Below are positions 32,839-40,287 of a DNA stretch of 40,287 bases, piece after piece. The notes under the pieces are model-generated. The model saw nothing but the letters and a program-made list of their open reading frames with translations, searched no databases and was not told the DNA's origin. The DNA comes from Lentisphaeria bacterium (GTDB lineage Bacteria; Verrucomicrobiota; Lentisphaeria; Victivallales; Victivallaceae). The stretch is from NCBI GenBank assembly GCA_017466125.1, contig JAFTUS010000047.1, forward strand, positions 1-40,287. Reading direction: 5' to 3'. Position 1 is the stretch's first letter, and the number at the start of each line of letters is the position of its first letter. Position numbers and translations under genes: made by a program.

Positions 32839-32889
32839 TCAGTTGGTCGGGCTCGAAGAGTTACTGCTGATAAGAAATGATTTCCTCAT
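32839..32889 (-). CDS. Possible 16-residue Ser-rich leader peptide
   Basis: ATG 32889 follows CAGGAGAA and encodes MRKSFLISSNSSSPTN, six of 16 residues being serine. Its codons lie within an inverted repeat CTTATCAG (32835-32842) / CTGATAAG (32867-32874), and the strong GC hairpin follows directly. The arrangement recalls attenuator leaders, but no alternative pairing or terminator was established. Confidence 0.35.
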   Translation of the reverse strand: MRKSFLISSNSSSPTN

Positions 32890-32953
32890 AATGACTTCTC
32901 CTGTATATAAATTTGTTTTGTTATGTTGTTTTCGCAGAAATCTTTTCTGGAAA

Positions 32954-33232
32954 GGCTCTATACTAAACGTTGACTGATTTTCGCAAGGGCTTCGGAATGC
33001 TCCGTCCGCTCAACACCCCGATAAAATACGCTGCGCTCTTTTTTCGAGGCATCGCTCCCGGCGAGCGGTATTGTCTCATGCGAGACAATATCGACGCTGC
33101 GCTTGTACTTTCGCCGCCATTTTAAGGCGGCGACCAGCGTTCCGCCGCTGGAGCACGTGCGGGTAGCACCCGCTGGCGAGTACGCGCTACGCGCGGATTT
33201 TTTTATCAATCTATGTTTAGTACACAGTCTTT
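32954..33232. repeat. Dispersed hairpin element, copy 2, with imperfect terminal inverted repeats
   Basis: It starts GGCTCTATACTAAACGTTG, ends TTTAGTACACAGTCTTT, and matches copy 1 (15919-16290). TACTAAAC (32961-32968) and GTTTAGTA (33215-33222) are exact inverted termini about 262 bp apart. Internal stems: TATTGTCTC/GAGACAATA (33069-33090), CGCCGCC/GGCGGCG and CCAGCG/CGCTGG (33134-33151). No transposase is encoded, as expected of a non-autonomous (MITE- or palindromic-type) element. Confidence 0.85.
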
Positions 33233-33452
33233 GAAAAAAGTTCAGAATAATATCCTTTTCGGGACAGACGGCAATCAGCAGGATGTCCAAAGAGGAAGTG
33301 TACCATGCAAGAAACAGGATCGGAATAAGGAACCACTTGCATTTCCATACCGAAAGAAACGTAGTGACTCCCAATCCGATGACAAAAAAAGCATCGGCGA
33401 TATCGTTCAGAAAAAGTCCGGCGAATGCGATCATCAAAAGCAGCACTTGCAT
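32958..33452 (-). CDS. Small membrane protein whose 3' part is supplied by the hairpin element
   Basis: 164 residues; ATG follows CGGAGG. Residues 1-75 look genuine: three hydrophobic segments (MQVLLLMIAFAGLFLNDIAD, AFFVIGLGVTTFL, FLIPILFLAWY), then SSLDILLIAVCPEKDI. From about residue 76 (RLCTK onward) to the stop, all codons come from the dispersed element, giving a basic, Ser/Arg-rich tail that ends ALAKISQRLV. The original C-terminus is thus lost and the frame happens to stay open through the element. It may be a non-functional remnant or a hybrid protein. The N-terminal family was not recognised. Confidence 0.6.
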   Translation of the reverse strand: MQVLLLMIAFAGLFLNDIADAFFVIGLGVTTFLSVWKCKWFLIPILFLAWYTSSLDILLIAVCPEKDIILNFFQRLCTKHRLIKKSARSAYSPAGATRTCSSGGTLVAALKWRRKYKRSVDIVSHETIPLAGSDASKKERSVFYRGVERTEHSEALAKISQRLV

Positions 33453-33536
33453 AAAAACCTCCGTAATCAGTTACTACACAAACAGACTGCGGAGGTTGTT
33501 TGAATTCTTACACAGAAAACGTAAAAAAAAGTAAAA

Positions 33537-34082
33537 TTATTCTTTTGGGGTCAATGCTCTGAAAGCAAAGCCATTGGCGATCATGAAAAAGGCGACAGTA
33601 AATCCGATAAATCGGACGAGTCTGCATATTTTTTCGATGGGAGAATTCTGTTGCAGTAGAGTACCGATATTGTGTAAATTATTTTCGGTATGTTTCATAG
33701 CTTCAATTGTTTCCGGAAAACTTTTTTCATGTTCCCGGAGTGTTTTCGCCCAATCCTCAAGCCCCTTTGCCGTATTTTCGGAAGTTTTCTCTATTTGCCG
33801 TGAACCGGGAATAGAATCCACAAACGGCAGAGAGCTTATTCTCTTGAGCCACCGGCATACCTTTGCAGAATTTTCCAGAATACCGATACGTTTGTAAACG
33901 CTGTCAGCGGTTTTCTGCACCAATTTCCGATGACTTTCGACCGCCTTGCTGTACTCGACCAGATTTTTTCCGATCTCCCGCTCCTGCACCCGGTAATCCC
34001 CCGGTTCAAACAAAACACACCCCGCAATCAAAGCAATCCCCAAAACAATTTGCAAATCAGCAAGCAAAGTAATGTTTTTCAT
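33537..34082 (-). CDS. Membrane-anchored coiled-coil protein, unknown
   Basis: 181 residues. An N-terminal hydrophobic segment (residues 6-25, LLADLQIVLGIALIAGC) is followed by a long charged helical region (30-145, e.g. LEDWAKTLREHEKSFPETIE) and a C-terminal membrane helix (about 153-173, VRFIGFTVAFFMIANGFAF). IAGC would fit a lipobox, but the n-region is short and a second helix is present, so a two-helix membrane protein is as likely. It lies between the small membrane protein and the ABC ATPase gene on the same strand. Function unknown. Confidence 0.65.
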   Translation of the reverse strand: MKNITLLADLQIVLGIALIAGCVLFEPGDYRVQEREIGKNLVEYSKAVESHRKLVQKTADSVYKRIGILENSAKVCRWLKRISSLPFVDSIPGSRQIEKTSENTAKGLEDWAKTLREHEKSFPETIEAMKHTENNLHNIGTLLQQNSPIEKICRLVRFIGFTVAFFMIANGFAFRALTPKE

Positions 34083-34160
34083 TGTACACTTCTTCTATCG
34101 ACACATTACGTTATGGGCAGTGTAACGAATTTATTGTTACAACCACTATTTTTTCAGACA

Positions 34161-34862
34161 TTATTCATATCTTTCTATAGTTTGATTACAAATAAAATAC
34201 GACAAATCAGCCTGTGCTGCTTGATTCGGATTGTGAGTAACCATAACAACGGAAATTCCAAGTTCCTTTTGTAAGCCAAGGAATAAATCAAAGACTTGTT
34301 TACTGGTGTTTTCATCAAGATTCCCTGTCGGCTCATCTGCAAGAACAAGAGGAGGAGTTCCGACTAAAGCTCTTGCGATTGCGACACGTTGACACTGTCC
34401 ACCACTCATTTTTCCGGGATGCCTGTTGTACACACCAGAAGCAATCTCTTCTTTATGGAATAATTTTTCCAATATGAATTCCGCGTCACGCTTGGCATCT
34501 GTTTGATTTTTTCCTCTAATAAGTTGTGCCGCCATTACATTTTGCAAGGCTGTAAGCTCGGGCAAAAGGTGATGTTGTTGAAAAATAAAACCGATTTTTT
34601 GAGCACGATATGTTGCTAATAGTTTATTGTCTCGTGTCGATTCAAAAGTCACTCCGTCAATAATCAATTTACCGGAAGATTGGCGATCAAGCAATCCGAG
34701 AATGTTCATAAAAGTGCTTTTACCACACCCCGATTGCCCACATATAGCAACCAATTTTCCTGTTTGCATTTCCCAGTTTATATCCTTCAGTACAACTAAA
34801 TCGTCAGCTTGTGGTACTGAATAAGACTTGCAGATATTCTCACATGTAACAATGTTTTTCAT
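34161..34862 (-). CDS. ABC transporter ATPase of the MacB/LolD type
   Basis: 233 residues. Walker A GQSGCGKST (about 42-50), Q-loop FIFQQHHLLPELTALQNV, signature MSGGQCQRVAIARAL, Walker B and D-loop LVLADEPTGNLD and switch VMVTHN. FIFQQxxLLPxLTALxNV and DEPTGNLD are typical of the LolD/MacB/FtsE subfamily, which works with FtsX-type permeases to move lipoproteins or peptides mechanically across the envelope. It is the last gene of the operon, 9 bp after the second permease. Confidence 0.95.
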   Translation of the reverse strand: MKNIVTCENICKSYSVPQADDLVVLKDINWEMQTGKLVAICGQSGCGKSTFMNILGLLDRQSSGKLIIDGVTFESTRDNKLLATYRAQKIGFIFQQHHLLPELTALQNVMAAQLIRGKNQTDAKRDAEFILEKLFHKEEIASGVYNRHPGKMSGGQCQRVAIARALVGTPPLVLADEPTGNLDENTSKQVFDLFLGLQKELGISVVMVTHNPNQAAQADLSYFICNQTIERYE

Positions 34863-34871
34863 ATGTATTCC

Positions 34872-36161
34872 TCACTCGTTTCGAAGGTTATTAATAGGAT
34901 CTGAATTGACAATATATTTAGTCGGAAGCCAGCTGGCTATCAGACATGCTGCAATAATTATGACTGCAAAAAAGCAAATTTCAGGCACAGAATATACTAT
35001 AGCTGAATGCGGCATAGAGCAAAAGTTTTTCATGATATCACCCCAAAACGTTCTAGATAGAGAAGCAACTCCCCATGCACTAAATCCACCGATGACGAGA
35101 GAAAAAATTGCCACTCTCAAGCCCAATAAGAGAAAAATCATTCTCAACTGAAAAGCAGTGCACCCCATTGCATAAATAATTGCTAACTGCTTTATTTTAT
35201 CCAAAATCAACATTGAAATAAGGATGCTGATACCAATAACTGCGAGAAATATTATTGCGCCAGTTCCAATAAATGCCACTCTTTTTATACCAAATAAAAA
35301 GGGAATGGCCGTTTGGTTGTAAGTTTTCCAACATTCAACTGAAACTGTAGGAAACTTTTCTTTTAGTTCCTGTACAATCGAATCGACAGCAAGGCGATCT
35401 GTCACTACAATATCAATAATATTATGCTTTTCATAATTATTAAAAAATTTAATCAGGTTGTTTTTCTTTACATAAACTACACACTTGGTCGAAGAACTGT
35501 TTATAATAAGAGGACTGTCACTTAAATAACCAGCTGTGCGAAATGTGATTTTTGATTTTTCTCCACCCAATGTCAATATTTCAAAGACATCGCCAAAGGC
35601 TGAAGGACCTAACGGAAATATATTCGTTAAATTTTTGCTAACTATACACCAGTTTTCTTTTTTCTCATTTTCTCGCTGATCAGTCATTATTCTTATTGGT
35701 TCATCTTTCGGACGACGATTAGTTAAATCTCTATTCGTTTTTGAATAGACATTTTCTAAAAGAACCGGCGGACGATAATCTTCATTGGCAAACGAATAAC
35801 CTATAAACTGAATTTTTTTTATTCCGGAAAAAAATATCTCTCCTGGTTTGGCAATTTCTGTTGCTTGTTTTCTAGTCGTTACCGTAAAGTCATTTTCAAT
35901 AAGAATTCCCGTATCAAATCTTGAGACCTGTTTTGAGCTTTTAAGGTATTGTGCTATATTTGCATATGAGTCACCTTGCTTCAAAAAAATTCTAATGTGC
36001 GGAGATGAGTCAGCAATACTCAAAAGCATAGCTTTTTGCATGTAAGCGATTAAAAAATATGTGTACATAAATGCGAAAACACATATTGTTAATACAGAAT
36101 AAAGCACTAATTTTTGTCGTGCTGTCAAAATTTTTCTTGAGTATATTTGTGTGAATTTCAT
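34872..36161 (-). CDS. FtsX-type ABC permease, second of the pair
   Basis: 429 residues. TM1 at about 17-40 (LVLYSVLTICVFAFMYTYFL), a large extracytoplasmic domain (50-290) and three C-terminal helices starting VAFIGTGAIIFLAVIGISIL. The end IVNSDPINNLRNE is the standard cytoplasmic tail of FtsX/MacB/LolC permeases. Its ATG overlaps the stop of the first permease by 4 bp. It probably forms the transmembrane heterodimer with the product of 36158-37414, energised by the ATPase at 34161. Confidence 0.88.
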   Translation of the reverse strand: MKFTQIYSRKILTARQKLVLYSVLTICVFAFMYTYFLIAYMQKAMLLSIADSSPHIRIFLKQGDSYANIAQYLKSSKQVSRFDTGILIENDFTVTTRKQATEIAKPGEIFFSGIKKIQFIGYSFANEDYRPPVLLENVYSKTNRDLTNRRPKDEPIRIMTDQRENEKKENWCIVSKNLTNIFPLGPSAFGDVFEILTLGGEKSKITFRTAGYLSDSPLIINSSSTKCVVYVKKNNLIKFFNNYEKHNIIDIVVTDRLAVDSIVQELKEKFPTVSVECWKTYNQTAIPFLFGIKRVAFIGTGAIIFLAVIGISILISMLILDKIKQLAIIYAMGCTAFQLRMIFLLLGLRVAIFSLVIGGFSAWGVASLSRTFWGDIMKNFCSMPHSAIVYSVPEICFFAVIIIAACLIASWLPTKYIVNSDPINNLRNE

Positions 36162-37414
36162 TTGCGCAAATCCTCTATTGGGTCAATCCTAAAAATTCTT
36201 TTCCCTGCAAACCATGCAGAAGCTATTGTCACAAAAAGTGAAATTATCAAAACAATAATAGCCGTATTCGTGTCCCAAGAAAAAGAAAAATCTTTTATGA
36301 GAATTGCTGCAAAAATATTCTTTAGGCTGCAGTTGGGAATCATTTTTAAGAAGAGCCATGTTATTCCACCCCCGCATAAAAAACCGGCAGAACCAATGAA
36401 TGCACCAATAAACAGTAACCCATTCCTTATTACTTTAGGTGGCATCCCCATAGCAAGTAACAAAGCTAAATTCTTTTTCTGGCGTTTTATCATTGTGTCG
36501 AAGGTGGCAAGCGAAAACAAAAATGCAATAACGAACAATGAAGATACAATAGCCTGAACCATAAAATTAATTGAATTAAACAAACTGCTTATTGTTTTAA
36601 GGGATTCTGTCCAATGAGTTACTATATATTTTTCTCCAAACAAGATTTTCAATTGTTTCGCCGAATCAGAACTGTCTTCATCAAGAGCCCGAGCTCCTAC
36701 CAGAGTGTATTTTTCTGTTTTTAATATTTTTTGTGCCCAACTTAAAGGAACAATAAACAAATTTATTGAAAACATTTCATCTGGTTCTAATATTCCAGCA
36801 CAAATGCAATCAAATTTTTGCTCTTTAACGAAAATCGTAAAAGTCTTACCGGGAATCATAGCAGGTAGGAAGTTTTGAGATAGAAACACCGGTATTTTGG
36901 CACTATCAGAATTAAATTGAAACAATGATGCTTGAGGTACAGTATCTAGAATTCTTAATGCGTTATTTCCAGTAGTAGACACATTTGTACCAATCATCAT
37001 ACCCTTGAATATATTGTCACATTCCATACTTTTAAGCGTAAAAGAAAACTCGGAATCTTTTACCAATGGAGAAACAATAATATTTGTCTTCTGGCAGGCT
37101 TGCTGAATTTCATTGAATTCAGGTAAAGATATTTTTACACGGTCTTGGACTTCTACCGTGACTCCATCAAAAAACTCGGAATCTTCTTCATCAACCGATT
37201 TAAATTTTTTATCAGGATTGCGATTGATTGAAATTTCTTCTTTTACTTGAAGAACTTTTGAAATAAGCCCTGAGTAATAATTTGAAAAAATAACTTGTAT
37301 TGACCAAAAGATCCCTATGCCCAAGACCAACACTGCAATAACACTCAAGCTCAGAAAATTTTGAATTTTCCCATTTCCCCAAGGAGAAAAAATTTTTATT
37401 AGGAATTTTAACAT
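36158..37414 (-). CDS. FtsX-type ABC permease, first of the pair
   Basis: About 418 residues from the ATG at 37414; a TTG at 37420 overlapping the upstream stop is an alternative. TM1 about 20-42 (LSVIAVLVLGIGIFW), extracytoplasmic domain to about 280, then three helices (VSSLFVIAFLFSLATF; GLLFIGAFIGSAGFL; AIIVLIISLFVTIASAWF) and the family tail FRIDPIEDLRK. The loop RQKKNLALLLAMGMPP is the conserved cytoplasmic coupling region. Separate, asymmetric permeases resemble LolC/LolE more than the homodimeric MacB. Confidence 0.88.
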   Translation of the reverse strand: MLKFLIKIFSPWGNGKIQNFLSLSVIAVLVLGIGIFWSIQVIFSNYYSGLISKVLQVKEEISINRNPDKKFKSVDEEDSEFFDGVTVEVQDRVKISLPEFNEIQQACQKTNIIVSPLVKDSEFSFTLKSMECDNIFKGMMIGTNVSTTGNNALRILDTVPQASLFQFNSDSAKIPVFLSQNFLPAMIPGKTFTIFVKEQKFDCICAGILEPDEMFSINLFIVPLSWAQKILKTEKYTLVGARALDEDSSDSAKQLKILFGEKYIVTHWTESLKTISSLFNSINFMVQAIVSSLFVIAFLFSLATFDTMIKRQKKNLALLLAMGMPPKVIRNGLLFIGAFIGSAGFLCGGGITWLFLKMIPNCSLKNIFAAILIKDFSFSWDTNTAIIVLIISLFVTIASAWFAGKRIFRIDPIEDLRK

Positions 37415-37416
37415 AA

Positions 37417-38052
37417 TCAATCATAAACCCTTTCTAAAAGTCTTTTCATCAAATTCTGCAGGTCATTTTCTTGAGCTCGTCCCGCCTGTTTGGTAACAAC
37501 CCCATTAACAGCGGACCAGTTATTAGCGGCTAAATCATAATAACAAAGGGTTATATTGTGTGCCGTTGCGGACTCCTTAAATTCATAAATGCCAAATATA
37601 ATGCATGACATTTTTTTGTATTTAGTATGCTTACGCAAAGCAAACACAATTTTTGAGCAATATTCCTTTATTTCTTCGCTTGCATCTTTTTTGTCTTTCT
37701 CTGATTGCTCTAGTATCTTGCTTATATCATCATAGAATTTATTAACAATCTCTTGTTTTGTATAGTAGACTGGTACTATTGTTACACTACCCGCCTCATT
37801 GTATGCATTTATTCCTGACATTAAACCATCTCGAACGCTGTTTGCAAACGAGAATGCTTTTATTTCTGATGATTGACGGCCATTTTTAATAGGGGCGGGA
37901 GGGATAACCAAAATTTCAATCGATTCTGAACTGCGATAGTTTTCACTGATCACTCGATTTATCATTTCAAACAACTTGCAGCCCGTTAAAAGAAAGCAAA
38001 GAGATAAAGCGAGAGAACACGCCATAACATATTTCATTTTTTTTAACTTCAT
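37417..38052 (-). CDS. Lipoprotein of unknown family
   Basis: 211 residues. The signal peptide ends at lipobox LLTGC (about residue 25). The mature part begins KLFEMINRVISENYRSSESI and has FANSVRDGLMSGINAYNE and ITLCYYDLAANNW. It shares its layout with the lipoprotein upstream: a short hydrophobic start after the cysteine, then IEILVIPP/YEVSVVN, then a SxRxGxxxxIN helix, so they are probably distant paralogues. The start has GGAG upstream. The repeated strand-helix layout recalls small periplasmic domains, but no known family could be named. It overlaps or abuts the permease start. Confidence 0.78.
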   Translation of the reverse strand: MKLKKMKYVMACSLALSLCFLLTGCKLFEMINRVISENYRSSESIEILVIPPAPIKNGRQSSEIKAFSFANSVRDGLMSGINAYNEAGSVTIVPVYYTKQEIVNKFYDDISKILEQSEKDKKDASEEIKEYCSKIVFALRKHTKYKKMSCIIFGIYEFKESATAHNITLCYYDLAANNWSAVNGVVTKQAGRAQENDLQNLMKRLLERVYD

Positions 38053-38054
38053 TT

Positions 38055-38792
38055 TTATTCTCCTCCGCTCGCTCCATCAGAAGATAAAATAGAACGAACG
38101 ACCAAATTAAGAGTTAGAAGTGTGGTGGTTAAAATACTTTTCTTATAATCAATCATTACATCGGCTAATTTCCCATCTCCGCCAATTGGGCGACCTTCAA
38201 GAGATGCTTTCAGCAACGATGCAATTGCAACTTTTACAGTATGTTCTTGCACACGTTCTGACATTTTTGTTGAAATTTTTTGTGCTGGTGTTGTTGTGAT
38301 AACATCAAGATCACGTCTGTACATCCAACCAATAAATGCCATCCCTGAGTCATCCCCCATCGTTGCGCCCCAGACAACAATATTGGTTTTATATTTATCA
38401 CAGTAATTTCTCAATATTTCAGTTCTTTGAGTATATGTTGTCTCATCAGTAAAAAAGGTATTCTGAAAATTTTCGAACTCTTCTTGAGGAATTTTATCCG
38501 CAAGGGTTATATTTGCAAATTTGGGCAGCTTGTTAATTTCAATAACTCCTTCACGCATGCTGTCAGAGAGCTTTGTAGACAGCTTTGGAGTTATCGCAAT
38601 TAACTGATCTGGTACTTTGAAATTTTTGCAATTTACAACGGACACTTCGTATGCACTGGCGGAAGAAAATGCGGTTTGAATCCAACTGCAAAGCCAATCA
38701 TAAATAGCACAGCCATTTAACAACAACATACATGATGCAGCAATTGCAGCCACAAATACTTTTTTAATACTGATGTGGGTTTGAGATTTCAT
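38055..38792 (-). CDS. Lipoprotein of unknown family, paralogue of the next gene
   Basis: 245 residues. Lipobox LLNGC at about residue 28, TAGGAG before the ATG. The mature part includes KLSDSMREGVIEINKLPKF, TNIVVWGATMGDDSGMAFIG (a strand-turn-strand core) and a hydrophobic C-terminal stretch near 220-235 (LTTTLLTLNLVVRSIL). It is 2 bp ahead of the other lipoprotein gene. Two lipoproteins beside a LolCDE-like transporter could be its cargo or its periplasmic partners; the sequence does not decide. Confidence 0.78.
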   Translation of the reverse strand: MKSQTHISIKKVFVAAIAASCMLLLNGCAIYDWLCSWIQTAFSSASAYEVSVVNCKNFKVPDQLIAITPKLSTKLSDSMREGVIEINKLPKFANITLADKIPQEEFENFQNTFFTDETTYTQRTEILRNYCDKYKTNIVVWGATMGDDSGMAFIGWMYRRDLDVITTTPAQKISTKMSERVQEHTVKVAIASLLKASLEGRPIGGDGKLADVMIDYKKSILTTTLLTLNLVVRSILSSDGASGGE

Positions 38793-38814
38793 TTTTACTC
38801 CTAGCTAAGTTTTT

Positions 38815-39849
38815 TTATTTTTTTACAATTTCCAAATCTATACCATTTACATCCATGACAATTTTAGAGGGGAATGAAAACTCTTGAGAGGCTTTATCAA
38901 AATAAAATTGCAAGAGAGGACGAGTTCCTTCTTTTTCATCAGCTAATGCCACCGCCTTATACATTGTCAAAATATATCCGTTCGAAATTGTTGATTTTTT
39001 TATAAGAACAGGCAATGGTTTCCCTTCTGCTACCCAACGAACTTTTATCCCTTGTGCGGGGAGATCCTTAATTGTTCCCATAAATGCTACTATCTGACCG
39101 AATGTTGTGATAATCTCGTCTGGGGACACCGAAAGTTCATTGATAAGTTTTCCATTTCTTGTCCGCCTCAAAATTTTGCTTTTTCCAAGAAAACTTTGGT
39201 TTTCGATAGAGACGGTTAAATCTTCCTTGTTTGTTTTGGGAATTTGTTTTTTCTTTTTAAACCATGAGTCACTGTTCGCTTGGACATACTCAATTGCGGT
39301 AATTCGTTCCTTTTCAACATTGGCGTTTTTGTCCATAATAACACGATAAGTCAAAACCGAATTTTGACCATCAGTGATAGTGATTTTTAGATTCCATGCA
39401 TTATTTTTGCCAGGGGAAACATCGTATGATATCATACTTTGTGCATTGCCACCTATGTTCATTTGTTTCATGAACTCCAATGCAAGAGGCCCCTCAAATT
39501 TGTATGCGGCATGAGATCTTTTTAACGGATACTGAATAAGAGTTAATTTTTTTACTTTGGAAGATTGTGCTTCTTTAGTTAATTCTCCGGCTTGGGATTT
39601 TTTTACTTTGGTAACATTTGCATTTGTAGCAGGTTTACATTCGTTTTTTGAGGATTTTTGGGGAGCTTCGGTTATTTTGCCTTGCATTTTGCGATCTAAC
39701 TGCTCACTTTTTGCATTTAAAGCACTAGTGACAGGCTCCAAAACATCTTTCTTATTATTTATTTGAGCCCTAAGGGCAGTTGGGACAGCGAATGCAACTA
39801 TAACAATTCCGATACAACAATTCAGTACTTTTGTTTTACATGGCAACAT
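38815..39849 (-). CDS. Exported protein of unknown family
   Basis: 344 residues from the ATG at 39849, which has AAAGGA 6 bases upstream; the ATG at 39855 touches that site. The signal peptide or anchor is at about 10-30 (CCIGIVIVAFAVPTALRA). A Lys/Ser-rich, low-complexity segment (40-100) follows, then a strand-rich domain (LTYRVIMDKNANVEKERIT, ENQSFLGKSKILRRTRNG, LQFYFDKASQEFSFPSKIV). The latter recalls the half-barrel of DUF3108/LolA-like proteins that bind lipid, which would suit a LolCDE-like transporter, but the resemblance is loose. It follows the 29-residue peptide gene after two hairpins. Confidence 0.65.
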   Translation of the reverse strand: MLPCKTKVLNCCIGIVIVAFAVPTALRAQINNKKDVLEPVTSALNAKSEQLDRKMQGKITEAPQKSSKNECKPATNANVTKVKKSQAGELTKEAQSSKVKKLTLIQYPLKRSHAAYKFEGPLALEFMKQMNIGGNAQSMISYDVSPGKNNAWNLKITITDGQNSVLTYRVIMDKNANVEKERITAIEYVQANSDSWFKKKKQIPKTNKEDLTVSIENQSFLGKSKILRRTRNGKLINELSVSPDEIITTFGQIVAFMGTIKDLPAQGIKVRWVAEGKPLPVLIKKSTISNGYILTMYKAVALADEKEGTRPLLQFYFDKASQEFSFPSKIVMDVNGIDLEIVKK

Positions 39850-39983
39850 TTTCATTCCTTTCTAATTATGTAAAAGTCAAGGGCTGATTCCCTTGTTTTT
39901 GTTGTTTTTTAATTTTTCTTAATTTTTGTTATTGAGCCAATTTCGAAAGTATTGGCATTTTTTATTAAATTTACGTTTTATCG

Positions 39984-40040
39984 TGCCGTAAAACCATTTT
40001 ACGGCATCACTTTAGGCTTTTTTTGCGAAAAAATCCTAAA
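39984..40040. other. Two hairpins between the peptide gene and the rest of the ABC operon
   Basis: TGCCGTAAAA/TTTTACGGCA with loop CCA (39984-40006) is perfect. A second stem pairs TTTAGG plus a T run with an A run plus CCTAAA (40011-40040). The second begins 4 bases after the peptide stop codon on the minus strand. They may stabilise or attenuate the transcript so that the peptide is made in excess. Between 39856 and 39983 only AT-rich DNA was seen. Confidence 0.65.
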
Positions 40041-40043
40041 AAA

Positions 40044-40133
40044 TCAAGTTTTTGAGTGTACACCTCCATCCGAACCGCCAGTTCCAACTGTAATTAAACT
40101 GCAAATACCAATTACTGCTAAAACAGATACCAT
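40044..40133 (-). CDS. 29-residue hydrophobic, Gly-rich peptide
   Basis: ATG 40133 follows AGAGGTG at normal spacing. The product begins MVSVLAVIGICSLITVG and ends with a Gly/Ser-rich hydrophilic tail (TGGSDGGVHSKT); one cysteine at residue 11. It is the first ORF ahead of the exported protein, lipoprotein and permease genes and is separated from them by two hairpins, as often seen for peptide precursors that need high expression. It could also be a leader or a small membrane subunit. No homologue was recognised. Between 40134 and the window end nothing further could be supported. Confidence 0.5.
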   Translation of the reverse strand: MVSVLAVIGICSLITVGTGGSDGGVHSKT

Positions 40134-40287
40134 AGCGCACCTCTCTATTGTTAATTGTTAAACTACTGACTTACTGCCTTGCTAACGGTATTTCTTACAG
40201 CGGAGTCGCAAATATCGGGAATTTTTTTTGAAAGTTTTGGGAAAGTGAGGTGGGGGCTTGGGGGCGGAGAGAAAACCTTTTTTCAAA

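Overview
The window looks like chromosomal DNA of a carbohydrate-degrading Lentisphaerota/Victivallales-type (PVC group, probably gut) bacterium. This is an inference from gene content: pseudopilin-like proteins with a standard prepilin N-terminus and a C-terminal H-X9-DG motif sit inside glycoside hydrolase operons, GntR-headed LacI-type sensors and AraC regulators flank hydrolase genes, and paired Ser/Thr kinases adjoin an ECF sigma factor. No rRNA or tRNA gene and no CRISPR array was seen.

Layout. 1-547 has no gene but is packed with hairpins, including a regular array in which short stems are separated by the spacer ATGAAGCA. 548-9857 is the first sugar locus: a GntR/LacI-type regulator with a promoter framed by operator-like palindromes, a broken short-chain dehydrogenase, an AraC regulator, a large secreted clan GH-A hydrolase, a cytosolic (alpha/alpha)6 hydrolase, a pseudopilin, and two broken convergent genes. 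10054-15829 holds a CE7 acetyl esterase divergent from a GH38 alpha-mannosidase (whose 3' end seems decayed), and an FAD oxidoreductase divergent from a PocR/AraC-type regulator. 15919-16290 is a hairpin-rich dispersed element. 16292-21848 (minus strand) is the second sugar locus: a pseudopilin, a GH42-like hydrolase and a double-LamG protein form one operon, preceded by a pair of identical palindromic operators and followed upstream by a GntR/LacI-type regulator. 22014-26486 holds a class II fructose-bisphosphate aldolase, an AraC regulator and a three-module epoxyqueuosine-reductase-like iron-sulfur protein.

26575-31664 (minus strand) is a compact signalling unit: two paralogous membrane Ser/Thr kinases, an ECF sigma factor, a 70-residue zinc-motif anti-sigma-like protein and a CreD-type membrane protein; the last three overlap by ATGA. 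31826-34082 holds orphan membrane proteins, two very short ORFs with good ribosome binding sites and a second copy of the hairpin element, which has supplied the C-terminal codons of a small membrane protein. 34161-40133 is an AT-rich, tightly packed operon: a 29-residue hydrophobic Gly-rich peptide, an exported protein of unknown family, two lipoproteins, two FtsX-type permeases and a MacB/LolD-type ATPase.

How the genes work together: the two halves from 548 to 21848 read as sugar-sensing and glycan-degradation modules (back-chain hydrolysis, deacetylation, mannose release), each with a local regulator; a 28-bp composite promoter motif is shared by the mannosidase and the second GntR/LacI-type regulator. 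The best candidates for something undescribed are the peptide/lipoprotein/ABC operon at the right end, the kinase-sigma-zinc-CreD unit, the three-module iron-sulfur protein, and the hairpin element whose two copies keep their stems through compensatory base changes.
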